DNA from: Macrophomina tecta
Taxonomy: Eukaryota > Ascomycota > Dothideomycetes > Botryosphaeriales > Botryosphaeriaceae
Length of the DNA stretch: 64,000 bases
Assembly (NCBI GenBank): GCA_024180945.1
Contig: JAKSGN010000037.1
Location: 687,501 to 751,500 of the forward strand
Direction of reading: 5' to 3'
The notes beneath the pieces were generated by a model. That model did no database searches. It saw only the letters and a program-made list of their open reading frames with translations, and was not told the origin of the DNA. Of this stretch, positions 10,786-22,170 are shown one piece after another. Each line of letters opens with the position of its first letter. Within the stretch, counting starts at the first letter, position 1. Both the position numbers and the translations under genes were made by a program.

Positions 10786-11959
10786 TTAGTTTGATTTCGA
10801 GGTGGCATTGACGTCCGCGCCGTATTCTACTAGCAATTCAACCATTTCAACCCTTCCAATCAACGCTGATAAGAACACAAGCGTCCTCCTCTTGTTATCC
10901 CGCAAGTTCACGCAGTTCTTCAATAAATTCTTGTTAGACGACTTCTCGCTTGCCTCCTTGCACCACTCTAACAGCGTTCGCAGCATCCCAACGTCATCCT
11001 GCATAATTGCTTTATGGAACAAACTAAGTCCGGACGCGTCGGAAGTTCTGATGTCCGCGCCCATCTCAATCAGCGTTCTTGCGATGGCTGTGTGCTCACG
11101 CTCAACAGCGATGAACAGTGCCGTCTTCCCGTCCTTGTTCTTCGCCTCGGTATCAGCCCCACTCTGGACTAGGATGCGGACCATCTGGGCATTCCCGCGA
11201 GCCGCAGCAATCATAAGAGGAGTGCAGTCATCTCCTTCGATCTCGGGCTGGGTGGGGAGGTCTATCTTGGTAATACCGCCCTGTGTCACGCCAGGAGACT
11301 CGACGGACGGTGTAAACGTTCCGGCACGCGCGGTCTGCGAGTTGTTAGAGCTCCCACCAATGCAGCCTGAGCTGGAAGAAGCTCTTCCTGAGTCAAAGTC
11401 CCGGCTCTGGCATGTGTCGTCAGCAGCCTCGACCGGTGGGCTTGTGACGGACGTGTGCCTTACCATGTTATCGCGGTCTTTCCTAATCCCGTTTTGACCA
11501 GCGCCTGGGGAGTCTTCGATACCGAAGGAATCCATGGGGCTCATCACTCCCTCGAGGCTGAACGGTTTGCCTGGCTGCGAGCCTAGATCGGGAGTGCAGG
11601 AATTCAGGTATGGCATCGCGAGATTTCCACCATGCGAATTAGAGAAATCGGAATACGCTTTTCCGGGAACGCCGTTGCTAGTAACGCTGGTGCCATTAAT
11701 CAATGCAGGGTCGATAATGTGGCACTGTCCTGCCTATTTGGGGTCTACACCGGCAGCCACTTGCGACATGTCCAGGAGAATCGTCTCCGCAAGCTCCAGG
11801 CGGCGTCGCTGGCGGCTCCCTGTTCTCGGAATGAATTACTAAAGGAGGCCGAGCCAATGGCTTGACAGACTTACGGTAGTTACGTTGTGCGACGCGGTTC
11901 TGTGCTTTCCGTCTCTCGTTGTTATCTTCAATATGTGACCAGTCTTCCCGCGGGGACAT
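10786..11959 (-). CDS. basic-region/ankyrin-repeat transcription factor (TOXE/Aps2 type), interrupted by a stop codon
   Basis: Probable pathway-specific activator acting in the nucleus. Exon 1 starts at 11959 with a bZIP-type basic region, NNERRKAQNRVAQRNYR. A 55-base GTAAGT...AACAG intron follows, then RQRRRLELAETILLD with no clear leucine zipper. The C-terminal half carries about four ankyrin repeats, for example DDCTPLMIAAARGNAQMVRI and KDGKTALFIAVEREH, ending near 10786. A bZIP basic region without a zipper plus C-terminal ankyrins is the signature of TOXE and Aps2. Oddity: an in-frame TAG at 11734-11736 separates the two halves. The frame is open on both sides and no intron of normal length with correct phase removes it, so the gene is probably broken. 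A very short intron or sequencing error is the alternative. Confidence 0.85.
11734..11736 (-). other. premature TAG in the ankyrin regulator
   Basis: The in-frame stop lies between DPK and the Cys-His stretch leading into the linker before the ankyrin repeats. It would follow from a single C-to-T change in a CAG codon, the preferred RIP context. Translation would end after the basic region and remove every ankyrin repeat. Confidence 0.6.
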
Positions 11960-13324
11960 GTCGGAAAATGACCCAACAACGCTCCGGTCAAGAGGTTGAC
12001 ACTTGAGAATGCGCAGCCCGTGAATCTGCAGCCTGCAGAGCTTTCCTCAGCAATTAGGAAGACATCAGACTGGGGAGCGTGGATATGATATACTCCTTCA
12101 CATTTTGTGCATTGTGGGCAGCGCGATGTGCACCGTCCCCAGCCCATGAAGTCTGACTCGGCAAAAGTAAAAGACACGAATCAACGCACTTGGCGTGCAA
12201 GAACATTACTCTTTCCGGTCCATCAAAGCTCCGAAAACTGACAGGATCGCGCAGGAACCATACATGTAAAGTAGGCGGGGGTTTTTTCCTCGGTTCATTC
12301 ACCTCTCGAGTTGGTGAATAGATCCTCCCTTTTGAATCTCCCAGCAACTCGTACGAGGGTATATGCGAATGTTTTAGTGACATGGCAAGGGCAGCGCGAG
12401 GTTCGACAAGCCACCGCTTTAACTAGGTATCCGTGCCTTACATGCGCTCGAAGCGGCGCAGGAACGATCCGATGGAAAAACGGTATCACGTCACAAGTAG
12501 TGCCGGCAGCCTTGTCGCCTGTTTATGCAGTGCGGAACCTTAACATACAGCGGACGAGTTCGCCGAATGAGGAGGGGGTTATGTGTTTGGGTCTAACTCT
12601 CGTAGTCTAGCTCAGAATGGCGACGGCTTAGCTCGCGGAGAAAGTTCCTCATACCAATGGAAGCAAGTAAATTATATCCACGATCGTACACGCCCGGAAG
12701 ATAACTTCAGCCCGGCAGGGGGAGCCCGAATAGTTATACTTTAGACAGAGCGCACCCATCGAATCGGAGCTAGTGAGATGGGAATTCACCTTGGAATCAT
12801 AACTAAGCTCCGACCGACCCCAAGCGACAGCGGAAAGTGCACACACCTGCATGGCGCCGGCGATTCTACGAAGAGCACATGTCTGTCATGAAACACACAG
12901 GTCAAGCAAATAGTCCATGCCGCGCTCACAGCCTGGGAAACGAACTCCGCGCCTGAAGTTGCACAGAAAGACGGGAACCCCGCCAACCAACATGCACCTC
13001 TTGCAAAGCCGAGGACGGGCAGGCTGCTGGGGGCACGGAGCTGGCTTCTGTCTCAAAATATTGTGGGATTGCTGGAGATGCTTCGCTGCGGCTGCGAAGA
13101 CCGAGACGCGGGAGACAGAGCGCCAAACTGGCTCTGGAAGGAACCTCAACGCAACACATACGGTAAAGCGGGGGAACGGAAGATAGGTAAGGCAGGGAAT
13201 GTGGAAGACTTCAGGCTGGCGAGGACGAGAAAAAGTTTAAAGTGTGTGTGGCAAGCGACATAGATCTCGTTTTATTGAGCGAAAAGGTGGCCTACTCGAT
13301 CCGTCTGTATGCCCAACCAGCCTC
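11960..13324. other. intergenic region, regulator promoter and P450 3' flank
   Basis: About 1.36 kb with only short shadow frames. It contains an exact TCACGTCA box at 12486-12493, about 530 bases upstream of the regulator start. No gene, RNA or repeat was identified. Confidence 0.6.
12486..12493. promoter_or_regulatory. candidate Api-box (TCACGTCA)
   Basis: Second exact match in the window to the reverse complement of the reported Aps2 site TGACGTGA. It lies upstream of the Aps2/TOXE-like gene, as expected if the regulator is autoregulated. The evidence is motif match and position only. Confidence 0.33.
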
Positions 13325-15109
13325 TCAAGAACCAGAAAGACTGAATTGCAGTAAGAGAGCCCTTTTTGCGCCGGTTATATGGTCTCTGAGGACGAACTCC
13401 TGCGCGCTGTTCCCGGAGCCGGCGTCCTCCCGTGCTCTCGAAAAGCGGAACTTGTACAGGATGTGGGCAAGAGCGAGAGTGAGCTCGTGATACGCCAGAG
13501 CTTTGCCAACGCAACTTCTCGGCCCGAGCGAGAACGGATAGAAAGCCGTCTTTGCGCGCTCGACAGACTCAAGCGTGGATGCGTCATCAGCCTCAAGCCA
13601 CCTCTCCGGGAGATAGGAGAACGGAGAGGTGAAGTACTCCAGGTTGTGGTGCGCGCTGTATATCCCCACGCCTACGTCAACGCCCTCGGGCAGGAGAACG
13701 GATCCAACGGCCAGTCCTCCCGGAAGAACCTCCCGCCAAAGGGCTCCGCCTGCGGGGGGGGACATGCGCAATGCTTCGTCAATGCAAGCACGGAGATAGC
13801 TGCAAGAATTCAGCTTCGGCCCGATCCGTATTTCGTCGACACTTCCAAAGGCTGATCTAACTTCCTGGCGAACTCTGTCGTACGCATGCGGGTTGCTGCT
13901 GAGGTAGAACAGCGTCGCAGCGAGCGCGGTTGACGAAGTGTCGGATCCTGACATCTCCGTCAGCTTAGCGAAACCTTTGTAAAGAAAGGCCGGCCCGCAC
14001 CGGCGACGACAAGGGTTGCCGATTCCGCTCGTATTTCGGCGGCATTCAGGCTTGCCTCTCCTCCGGGGTCTTTTGCACCCGCTAGGTACGAAAACACATC
14101 GGTCGCACGGGGCACGTCTTGCGTCGTCCGAGCCTTCAGCAGGCGTCCGATAAAGCCCAGGAACTCGTTCCTTGCCCGGATCGAAGCCGGGAAAAGATAC
14201 CTATCCAGCCTGCCCCAGGCCAGGCACGCGGCCTGGACCAGCGCGCTGACGCGAACGTTTGACTGCTCCAGCGCTTTCATGACATAGCGATATTCTTCCT
14301 TCCGCAGAGCGTCGTACTTCATTCCGAATACGACTTCCGACATGACGTCGAAAGCGAACCAGTCACCTGGGCCTCTCGGTCAGCGTGCCTCTTGTCTCAC
14401 GCAGACGGCAATGTTCGCACTCTGAAGGGACATGTCCACGGTTTCATTTGCATCGCACGCGGCCTGGATGTTGGAACACAGTGTGCGGATGTGACGGAGC
14501 ACAATGCTCTCATACGCCCGGATCTGCGATTCGGACAGCGCCTGGCTCAGGATGCGACGCCTCCTGCCGTGGTCGCGCTTGTCTCGTATTGTCAGCGTAT
14601 TGGGTGCGCTGTGGACCATCGCCTTGTACACGTCAGACTTGGCAACGTTTGCGCCATGAGAGAATATCTCTGCTTCCTGTGTAAACGACTGATGCCTGAC
14701 ATAAGGATGGAGTAACTACCTTTCAGCGCCGTGTTGGTGTTGATCAGGATCCGATTTGGAGCATACCGGACGACGGGGCCTACTCCTGGCTTCAGCTCTC
14801 CTGCAAATGCTTTTACTCTGGGAAGCTTACCGTATTTCTGATGACACCTGTACATGTCTAGATGCAGATCACCTTTCCAGGCATGGTATGCAGCATACAG
14901 GTTGGTGCACCGCCCAAGGAGAGGGCCGGGATAAACCCGCAAGGGATGGAAATACAACTGCCATGAGATGAACAGTAACACCTAAAGCGGGTCAATTGGC
15001 GCGCGATGCAACCGGGGCTGGGGTGATTCTCTACTGTAGCAAAAAAACAGAAAACCATAGTGGCTGCTGCCTCTGTAATTGTGTGGTGCGCAGGCTCCAG
15101 AAGCGCCAT
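13325..15109 (-). CDS. cytochrome P450 monooxygenase A
   Basis: Heme monooxygenase anchored in the ER by an N-terminal helix. The first exon starts at 15109 (MALLEPAHH) and supplies most of the membrane segment. After a GTAGAG...CTTTAG intron the proline-rich hinge [13 protein letters not shown] follows. The I-helix reads [12 protein letters not shown], the ExxR is in [12 protein letters not shown], the PERW motif is present, and the heme loop is [14 protein letters not shown] with the Cys ligand. An awkward junction near 14420-14367 resolves with a GTGCGA donor and a CTGAC branch motif, so the gene reads intact. It is divergent from P450 B and closely related to B and C in motifs, suggesting duplication. 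Its substrate is unknown; side-chain oxidation of the fatty-acyl amino acid is a guess from context. Confidence 0.9.
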
Positions 15110-15469
15110 GCTGGCATTGGCTGCATGAAAGAAGAAAACGCCGCAGATTCTATTGCTGTAGAGCTTTGAATCACACAATATAAGGACCTCGCGAGTTTAC
15201 TGCGTGTCTGTATGCAGGAAATGCATGTTGGAGTGCGTATTTAGCGAGTCATGGCCGCAAAAGCTGTGTGTCATGCTCACGTAATTCCGCAGGCATCTCA
15301 TCAACCACCACGAACATCCATTCCCGACAAAAGCATTGAAGTCATGCCTAAGGCGTAACAGCCTCCTAGGAATTAGCGTCTATATATTTATATTTTTCCG
15401 ATCTAACAAACTTCGGATGCTCTCGCAGACTTCCGTGACGGGCATCGTAACGCAATAGGTTCATCTAAC
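15110..15469. promoter_or_regulatory. divergent P450 A / P450 B promoter
   Basis: A 360-base spacer between two head-to-head P450 genes. It contains a TCACGTAA sequence near 15268, one mismatch from the candidate Api-box, and AT-rich stretches near 15380. No open frame of interest was seen. Confidence 0.45.
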
Positions 15470-17300
15470 ATGGCTAGAACGAGTTCGAACACATACGGAT
15501 TATTGCCACTTGCATGGGTCGGAGCTGGATTGATATCAGCAGTGCGTCCTCCTGAAGATTTTTCCAGAAAAGTAGTAACAGGCGCAGCTTGCCAGTATTA
15601 TCATCTACCGCTTGTTTTTTCATGCATACGCGAAGTATCCTGGCCCCTTTCTCGCCAAATTGACCACTTGGTACTCGGTATACCACACCTATGTTGGGGA
15701 TCTCCACGTAGACATTTGGAAGTGCCACGAGAGATACGGTATGAACGCTCGTCAAATACTTGACATAACACTGAACAGACCGCCAAGGAGACGTTGTTCG
15801 GTATGGGCCAAACCGGCTGTTGATCAACACAGACATTGCTCTAAAATGTAAGCTGCACAGGCGTGATCATATTGGATTCGACTAATTTACAGCAGCCATA
15901 TATTCTCACGGCAAAAATGTCCGCAAGTCTAAGTCGTACCATCGGATATCACTGGTCAAAGGGGTGGAGGCAACTCAGAGCGTGGTCAACCAGCAGACAC
16001 ATGCGAAGCTGCGGAGAATTCTGAGCCAAGGTCTGTCGGAATCATATTTGCGGACCTTTTCCAAGGAAATCCAAGCAGTCGCGGCAACCCTTTGCAATCG
16101 CCTAGGAGAGAAGCAGGATGACTTTGAAAAGAAGTGGTCCTCCGATGATGATGGTTGGACATGCCCCAAAAATATGGCTCACTGGTGTAAGCATCGGTTC
16201 ATCCTGCGGCAGAGCTGCGTCTGACGTCCAAGTAGGCGATTACTTCACTTTCGATGTAATGTCGCGCCTCGTTTTCGGGGAGTCGTATAACATGCTTCAA
16301 AGCGCAGAGAATCACTGGATCGTTGGAACAATCGAGGGGCAGCTCCGCCGAATCAGCTTTCTGAACCAGCTGCCTGAAGCGGAAGACCTTGGGCTCCACA
16401 GACTGCTCTTTCCCGATGCAAGGAAGCGAGCGTTAGGATTGTCCCGCAAGAGCAAAGAGATGATGGAAGCGCGGAAAGCAGCTACCGATTCCAAAGCCGA
16501 AGACCTGTTCTCGGTCCTCCTCGCAGCAAAAGACCAGGAGACCGGGGAGTCTTTGTCGCAGCCCCAGTTGTGGGCTGAGAGCAACCTCTTGATAATTGCT
16601 GGTGCGCGCTAAATTGGACAGACAATGTTCACATCAGGTATGCTGACCTGTTTCTGCAGGCTCTGACACTACCTCAACTGCAATGGCCGCCCTGTTTTTT
16701 TACTTGGCTCGGAACCCGTCTGCGTACAAAAGAGTCACGCAGGAAGTACGGACCGCGTTCAGGTCATGCCATGAGGTTGCTCAAGGAGCTAAGTTATCAT
16801 CCTGCACTTACCTTCGCGCGTGCATCATCGAAGCCATGCGTCTATCCCCTCCGGCAAGCGGCGCCCTCTGGCGAGAAGTCCTTCCGGGTGGCCTCACAAT
16901 TGGAGATCTTCACATACCTGAGGGCTATGATGTCGGCACTGGTATCTACTCAATCCATCATAATCCGGAGTACTTCCCCAATCCATTTGAGTTTAGGCCA
17001 CAGCGTTGGCTTGCCGAAGAAGTCGGACGCGAGGCAGTAAATAAAGCAAATGGAGCTTACAGCACCTTCTCCATTGGACCCCGCAATTGCGTTGGCAAAA
17101 GTCTGGCCATGACGGAGATGACATTAGCAATGGCATCGGTCATAACTGAATACGACTTTCGCAGAGCCCCTGGGGAACTGTGTCGGGTAGGGGAAGGCAG
17201 CGGGAAGTTTCTGGGGCAGTACCAGACGATCTGGGCGTTCACAAGTCTCAAAGATGGGCCTTATATCCAGTTTAGGAAAGCGGAGCGAAGTGTTTCTTGA
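15470..17300 (+). CDS. cytochrome P450 monooxygenase B
   Basis: Exon 1 (MARTSSNTYG...) encodes a short membrane anchor. The GTGCGT...TGCCAG intron then leads to FFHAYAKYPGPFLAKLTTWY. Several introns follow, including one inside VVRYGPNRLLINTD. The I-helix after the GTGCGC...CTGCAG intron is AGSDTTSTAMAA. The ExxR is in IEAMRLSPPASG, and the heme loop is FSIGPRNCVGKSLA. All joins found by eye keep the frame, so the gene appears functional. It is paired head-to-head with P450 A. The [10 protein letters not shown] segment is shared with A, and both belong to the isotrichodermin-hydroxylase-like group of fungal P450s. The reaction is not inferable. Confidence 0.9.
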
Positions 17301-17526
17301 TGTAGCGACCTAGCCGCGCGTTCTTTGGTCACCGTGAAAGCTGCGGATGCCCGCCCTTGTAGTATAATTGACTTGTTTACAATGCTAGTCGCTCTGCCGG
17401 ATCGGCCTGATTTGAGATTCACGTGCGAAACCACTGGAAGACGCGCACACCAAAACTTACGGTTGTGAACCCTTAAGCAACTACCCCATATACACTCTCA
17501 GAGAAGTAAGGAACCTATTTGCGCCG

Positions 17527-18313
17527 TCATGAAGACATGAAATTCGGTATAGTTGAGTGGGCAGAAGGACCTTCCGGTGTCACGTACGCCTGTGTTGTGT
17601 AACGATGGAGATAAGCCTCACTTCTACTTAGCGTGGGAATTACAGTGAAGGGGAAACCCACTTTGGTAAGCCCGCCGTCGACGACAAGCTCTTGGGCATT
17701 GATGAACGAGCTCGCGTCACTCGCCAGGAACATTGCTGCATACGCGACCTCTATCGGCTCGCCGAACCTGCCTTGAGGTAGGTGGATTTCTCTTCTCAGT
17801 CGACGATCCGCATCAGTCCCAAGGTAGTCCTGCATCATTGGAGTATTCAAAGGACCGGGGCACAAAGCGTTGAATCTGATGCTATCGCGTGCATGAACGA
17901 TGGCCAGCTCCCGCGTTAAAGCTATTATGGCTCCTTTGCTTGCCGTGTACGCGAGCTGGGCTGTCGCGGACCCCATCAGTCCGGCGATGGAGGCCATATT
18001 GATGATACTACCTCTTGCTCTCCCATGATTTTTCATGCTGAGGACAGCATGCTTGCATCCAAACCACGTTCCTTTGACATTAACATCAAATGTAGCTTCC
18101 CACGCATGTTGGGTTGCGCCAATGGCATCTCCATCTTCAGCATGAAGAATCCCAGCGTTATTGAGCATAACGTCAACCCCGCCCCACTTGTCGAAGAGCT
18201 GTACGAGACTGGCAACATCGTCTTCCCGAGTCACATCGCACTTTTGGTATAAGAGGCGTCCGGAGTATGGCCCGTTGATGACCATATCCCGTTGCAAGGC
18301 CTCCAGAGCTGGT
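17527..18313 (-). pseudogene. short-chain dehydrogenase/reductase, main body (5' end severed)
   Basis: NAD(P)-dependent oxidoreductase. The segment carries the SDR core downstream of the cofactor loop: CDVTRED, the NNAGI motif, catalytic Ser in SIINMASIAGLMGS and the Tyr/Lys pair in YTASK. CPGPLNTPMM and VDGGLTK follow. A GTGGGT...CACAG intron joins VDGGLTK to a short C-terminal exon ending near 17527. The glycine-rich N-terminus is absent. Just after 18313 the frame runs into a retrotransposon LTR, and the missing N-terminal exons are found on its far side at 26165-26366. The apparent start encoded inside the LTR is an artefact. It presumably oxidised or reduced an intermediate of the cluster product. 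Confidence 0.88.
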
Positions 18314-18769
18314 TGTAACGAGCGGGCCTCTACCTCTAAGGATCCAAACACCGAAGAGGGAGAAAACCTATCGAGGGGGTTTTCCTTAAGTAGGTATAAG
18401 AAGAGGGTGAGAGCAAGTCGAATACGTAATAAGACTAAGCACTACGTGCGAAGGCCGTGTTACCAATAAAGTCCAAATTCTATTATTAAAGTTAACCACG
18501 AAGGTTAAAGCTATCTAAGGAGTATAGTTTATATATAAGTAGGAAAGTATATATAATCTAGCGTTTATAAAGTTTATCTCTATAGATAATCTAAACTATC
18601 TAAACTAGTATTCGAGAGTTTATTCTACTAAGCCCTTATAAACTAATAAACTAGTAGGGTATTACGTAACCTCCGTCTTTTTCTAGTAGACCTTTGCCGG
18701 TGCTTATCTACGCCCCGCTTATTTCTTTTTTCTATCTATCCTAGGTTCTATAAAGGCTACGCTATAATA
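18314..18769. repeat. left LTR (456 bp)
   Basis: Direct repeat of 25709-26164. The outer part (about 18314-18480) keeps more G and C than the same part of the right copy, while its inner end is heavily mutated to A/T. Confidence 0.88.
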
Positions 18770-19129
18770 CTATCCCCCCTTTTTAAGAATCTTCGGCCCG
18801 AAGATTCTTCCGTACTATCGTATTTCTATTAGTCTTAGAGTTCTGCTCGTTCTTCTTCTATAAGTACTAACATAGCTGGGGTTAAGCGTAGTCGCGACGA
18901 AACGGCGTATTATAAAGGCTTAGCGTCCTCCGCCCGTTACTTTACGCTAGTCGTTCGTTTCTATTTTAAGTGTCTTCTAAATAGCCGCGTTTATAGAGTT
19001 AGGCCTCGCTCGTCTCGTTATAGCGAGTATATTTCTCGTAGGCTTAGTATATATAATACTTAGCGGGTAACTATAGGAGCTAGTAAGTTCTTTCTTTCTT
19101 CGCTTTTCCTTATTAACTTTTTCTAGTAA

Positions 19130-19560
19130 ACCGATTACGTCGTTAATAAGAGCGGATTCGTGCCGAGAAGAAGTTAGCTTATAATAAGCTATAGGCTTCT
19201 TTAAAAGAGTTAGAGAAACTATAACGTCGCGCTAAGTAGCGTACTTAGCTAGCTTCGGCTAAACTAGATCGCTTACGAAAGTAGCGTAAGTTACTTAAAG
19301 AGAGGGGTTTAGCGGTACTTAAGTAAAAATATAGTACTATTAGTATTAACGAGCTAGAAGAGAAGAATTAGAAAGCATTAGAGGCTATCTTAGCTACTAG
19401 AAAGCTATCTAACCCTAAGAATTCTGAGGGTCCGTCCGCGTTAAAATAGCTACGTTACGAGTTAGTAGAGCCTACTACGTCGTAGAAGGCTAAGTCTACT
19501 AATTCTACTAGTAAGCCTACGGCTAGCATATAGTCTCCGCGTTCTCTAGAGCCCGTAAAT
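19130..19560 (+). pseudogene. degenerate plus-strand coding remnant inside the retrotransposon
   Basis: Reading the plus strand gives a Lys/Leu/Glu-rich frame broken repeatedly by TAG and TAA. One stretch reads KLLKERGLAVLK and a later one SINELEEKN. If the stops were Gln codons the pattern would resemble the C-terminal coiled tail of fungal pogo-type DDE transposases. It runs against the gypsy pol strand, so it may be a nested transposon fragment or an antisense accessory frame. No catalytic motif is visible. Confidence 0.35.
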
Positions 19561-21879
19561 TCTCGTCTAGCTCTTAATCCTACCGTTCTTAAGAATTTCC
19601 CGTTATTTCTATTCGGGGACGGCCTCGTTTCCGCGGGAGGTTAGGGTTCTAGCGATAGAACTCTATAACGAGATCTAGATATATATCGTTCTTAGATACC
19701 TATTAGTTATCCTCGTTTCCGTATCCTTCCTATTTAATAAGATATTTAAGCTAATAACTAAACTATTTATAGTCTAAGATCTTCTTAACTAGGTACTAGT
19801 CTTCTTCGGCGTTTGGGTTTTCTAGTATAATTTCTTTCTATATTTCTAGAATAGTAGCATTTTCTAGTATTAGCTCAAGCATTACTACGTAAAAGATAAA
19901 ATTTATTCGTATATTAGGTAATTTAAGTTAATACGTAACTTCTCCGAGTTTTTTTATAATTTCGAATAGACTAATTTTCTTAAAATCTAATTTATCGCTC
20001 GGTCGCTTTAATTTAATATTTTTTATAAGGAGGTATACTTTATTCCTTCTTTTAAGGTTTAGTGCCGCTTAGTACCATCTATTATAGTATTTAGACATTA
20101 TAATTCGTACGTATTTAAGGTCGAGACTAATAGCTTTATATAATTCTCTTAGCTACTCGGCTTTAAGAACGCCTTTTTAAGCTAATTTTCTACTTAGAAT
20201 AGCTTCTCTATATGCGTCTAGTTCGAACCTATAGTTAGTAAAGAACGGGGATACGTTAGTTAACTCTTATTTAGCGCTATTATAGGAGAATTATACTATA
20301 GATAGCTATATAGCCTAGTTATTCTATAGGTAGTTAATATAATAATAGAGATATTATTCGAGAGTCCGGTTTATCCGTTCTATCTAGCCGTCGATTTACG
20401 CGTATACTATTATAGAGAGTTTATTCTTTACTTTAAGCTAGCGTATAAGCGTTTACTAAAATTCCGATCTTATTAGCTTATCTCTATCTGAGACTAATAT
20501 TTCCAGCATTTCGTAATTCGCGAAGATATATTAGAGAAACGTATAGGCTAGCTATTCTATATTTAATACCTTAAGGTAGGGTAAGAAGTATACGTACTTT
20601 ATAAGTCTATCGACGAAGACTAGAATTAAGTTAAACTTAACTTCTATAAGCGGATCTCTAGACTCTAGTAGCTTCGTAATAAAGTCTAGCGTAATCTATT
20701 ACTATAGTCATTCTAGTACTTCTAGGGGTTATAGTTATCCGTACGAAGCGTATATTACGGCTTTACTTTAGATATAAAGGTCGTATTACGAAACTATACG
20801 CTAGACTATTTTCCATAATTCTAGAAAGTAGAAGTTTTACGTAATCCTCTCGGTCGTTCTATCGATGCCCTAATATCTATATATAGGTGCTACGTATATA
20901 TCTTTAACGAGTACTTCTCGTAGTCTTATCGGGATATAGATTAATTCTTTAAAGAGAAGCGTTTCTTCTCTATCTTAAGTAATACGCGGGTCGTTCTCGA
21001 GCGCTAAAAGTTTCTACGCGAAGAAGTTCTAAGCGTATACTTCTTAAATCTTCTAATACTACGGGTTTAACTTAATGCGAAGCATTAGAAAAGACTATCT
21101 AGTAAGAATAAGTAATCTATCGCTTATCTACTATAATACTATAGGTTACGGCTCGATTCTTTCTTCTATATAGTCTACTCTCCTACTAAGCGCGTTAGCG
21201 GCGGCGTTATCTATACCTTTTCTATACGTAATCTTAAAGTTATAGGATGCTAATTCTTATAACTAGTAAACCTATCGTCGGTTTAGCTCCTTAGTCGTAG
21301 TAAAGCGCGTAAGATTCTAATAGTTATAATATACTATTACCTACTAGTCGGCTCCTTCTAAGTAGTATCTCTAGTGCTTAAATACTAAGACGATAGCTAA
21401 GAGCTCCTTATCGTAAGTATTATAGTTAAGCTCTACTGGGGTAAACTTTCTTAAGTAGAACGCGATTAAATACTATCTACCTTTATTATTAGGCTAGCTA
21501 AGATATACTTCTAGAGCGAATTCTAACGTATTAGTTTCTACTTCGATTAGTTTATTAAAATTATATATTTCTAAGACGGGTACTTCGTAAAATATTCGCT
21601 TTAGCGAATTAAAGGCTTACTACTAATTATCTTTTTATTAGAAGCTATACTTCTTCTAAGTAAGTCGCGTTAAAGGTTTTATAACCTTTAAATAGTTCTA
21701 GATAAACTTTCTATAGAAGTTCGCGAATCTAAGAAAGAACTATACTTTCTTAATCGTTTTTAGTACTAGCTATTTCTTAATAGAGTCTAGTTTCGAGTCG
21801 TTTATACTAATATATTCGGAAGTAATAATAAAGTCTAAGAATTCTATTCTTTATACGTACTATTCGCACTTCTCTAGTA

Positions 21880-22170
21880 CGATAGATAGATTCTTAGCTT
21901 AAAGAATTTCTAGGACTTTTCTAATATACTTCTTATATTCCTCGAGTATTTCTAAGAAGATAAGAATATCGTTAAGATAAGCTAGGTAGAAGATATCTAA
22001 GTATTCGCGTAGCGTATCGTTAACTAGATTCTAGAAGGTTACTAGCGCGTTAGTAAGCCCGAATAGTATAACTATATACTTATAGAGTCCTAGCCTTATA
22101 TAAAAGGCTATCTTTTATTCTTCCCCTTCTTTAATTCTAACTAAGTAATATTCGTTCCGAAGATCTAGCT
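21880..22170 (-). pseudogene. reverse transcriptase core remnant (Ty3/gypsy)
   Basis: Minus-strand translation shows the palm-domain order typical of gypsy elements. RLGLYKYIVILFGLTNALVTF-like sequence is followed by NLVNDTLREYLDIFY and AYLNDILIF. The catalytic aspartate pair is reduced to N-D, and in-frame stops are present. It is inactive. Confidence 0.75.

Noticed and set aside
11690..11770. Possible mini-intron over the regulator stop codon
   Set aside because: The available donor and acceptor pairs give introns of 26-43 bases or the wrong phase, and no branch-point motif is present.
14367..14420. Apparent one-base frameshift in P450 A
   Set aside because: Using a GTGCGA donor gives a 54-base intron with a CTGAC branch motif and restores the frame, so no lesion is needed.
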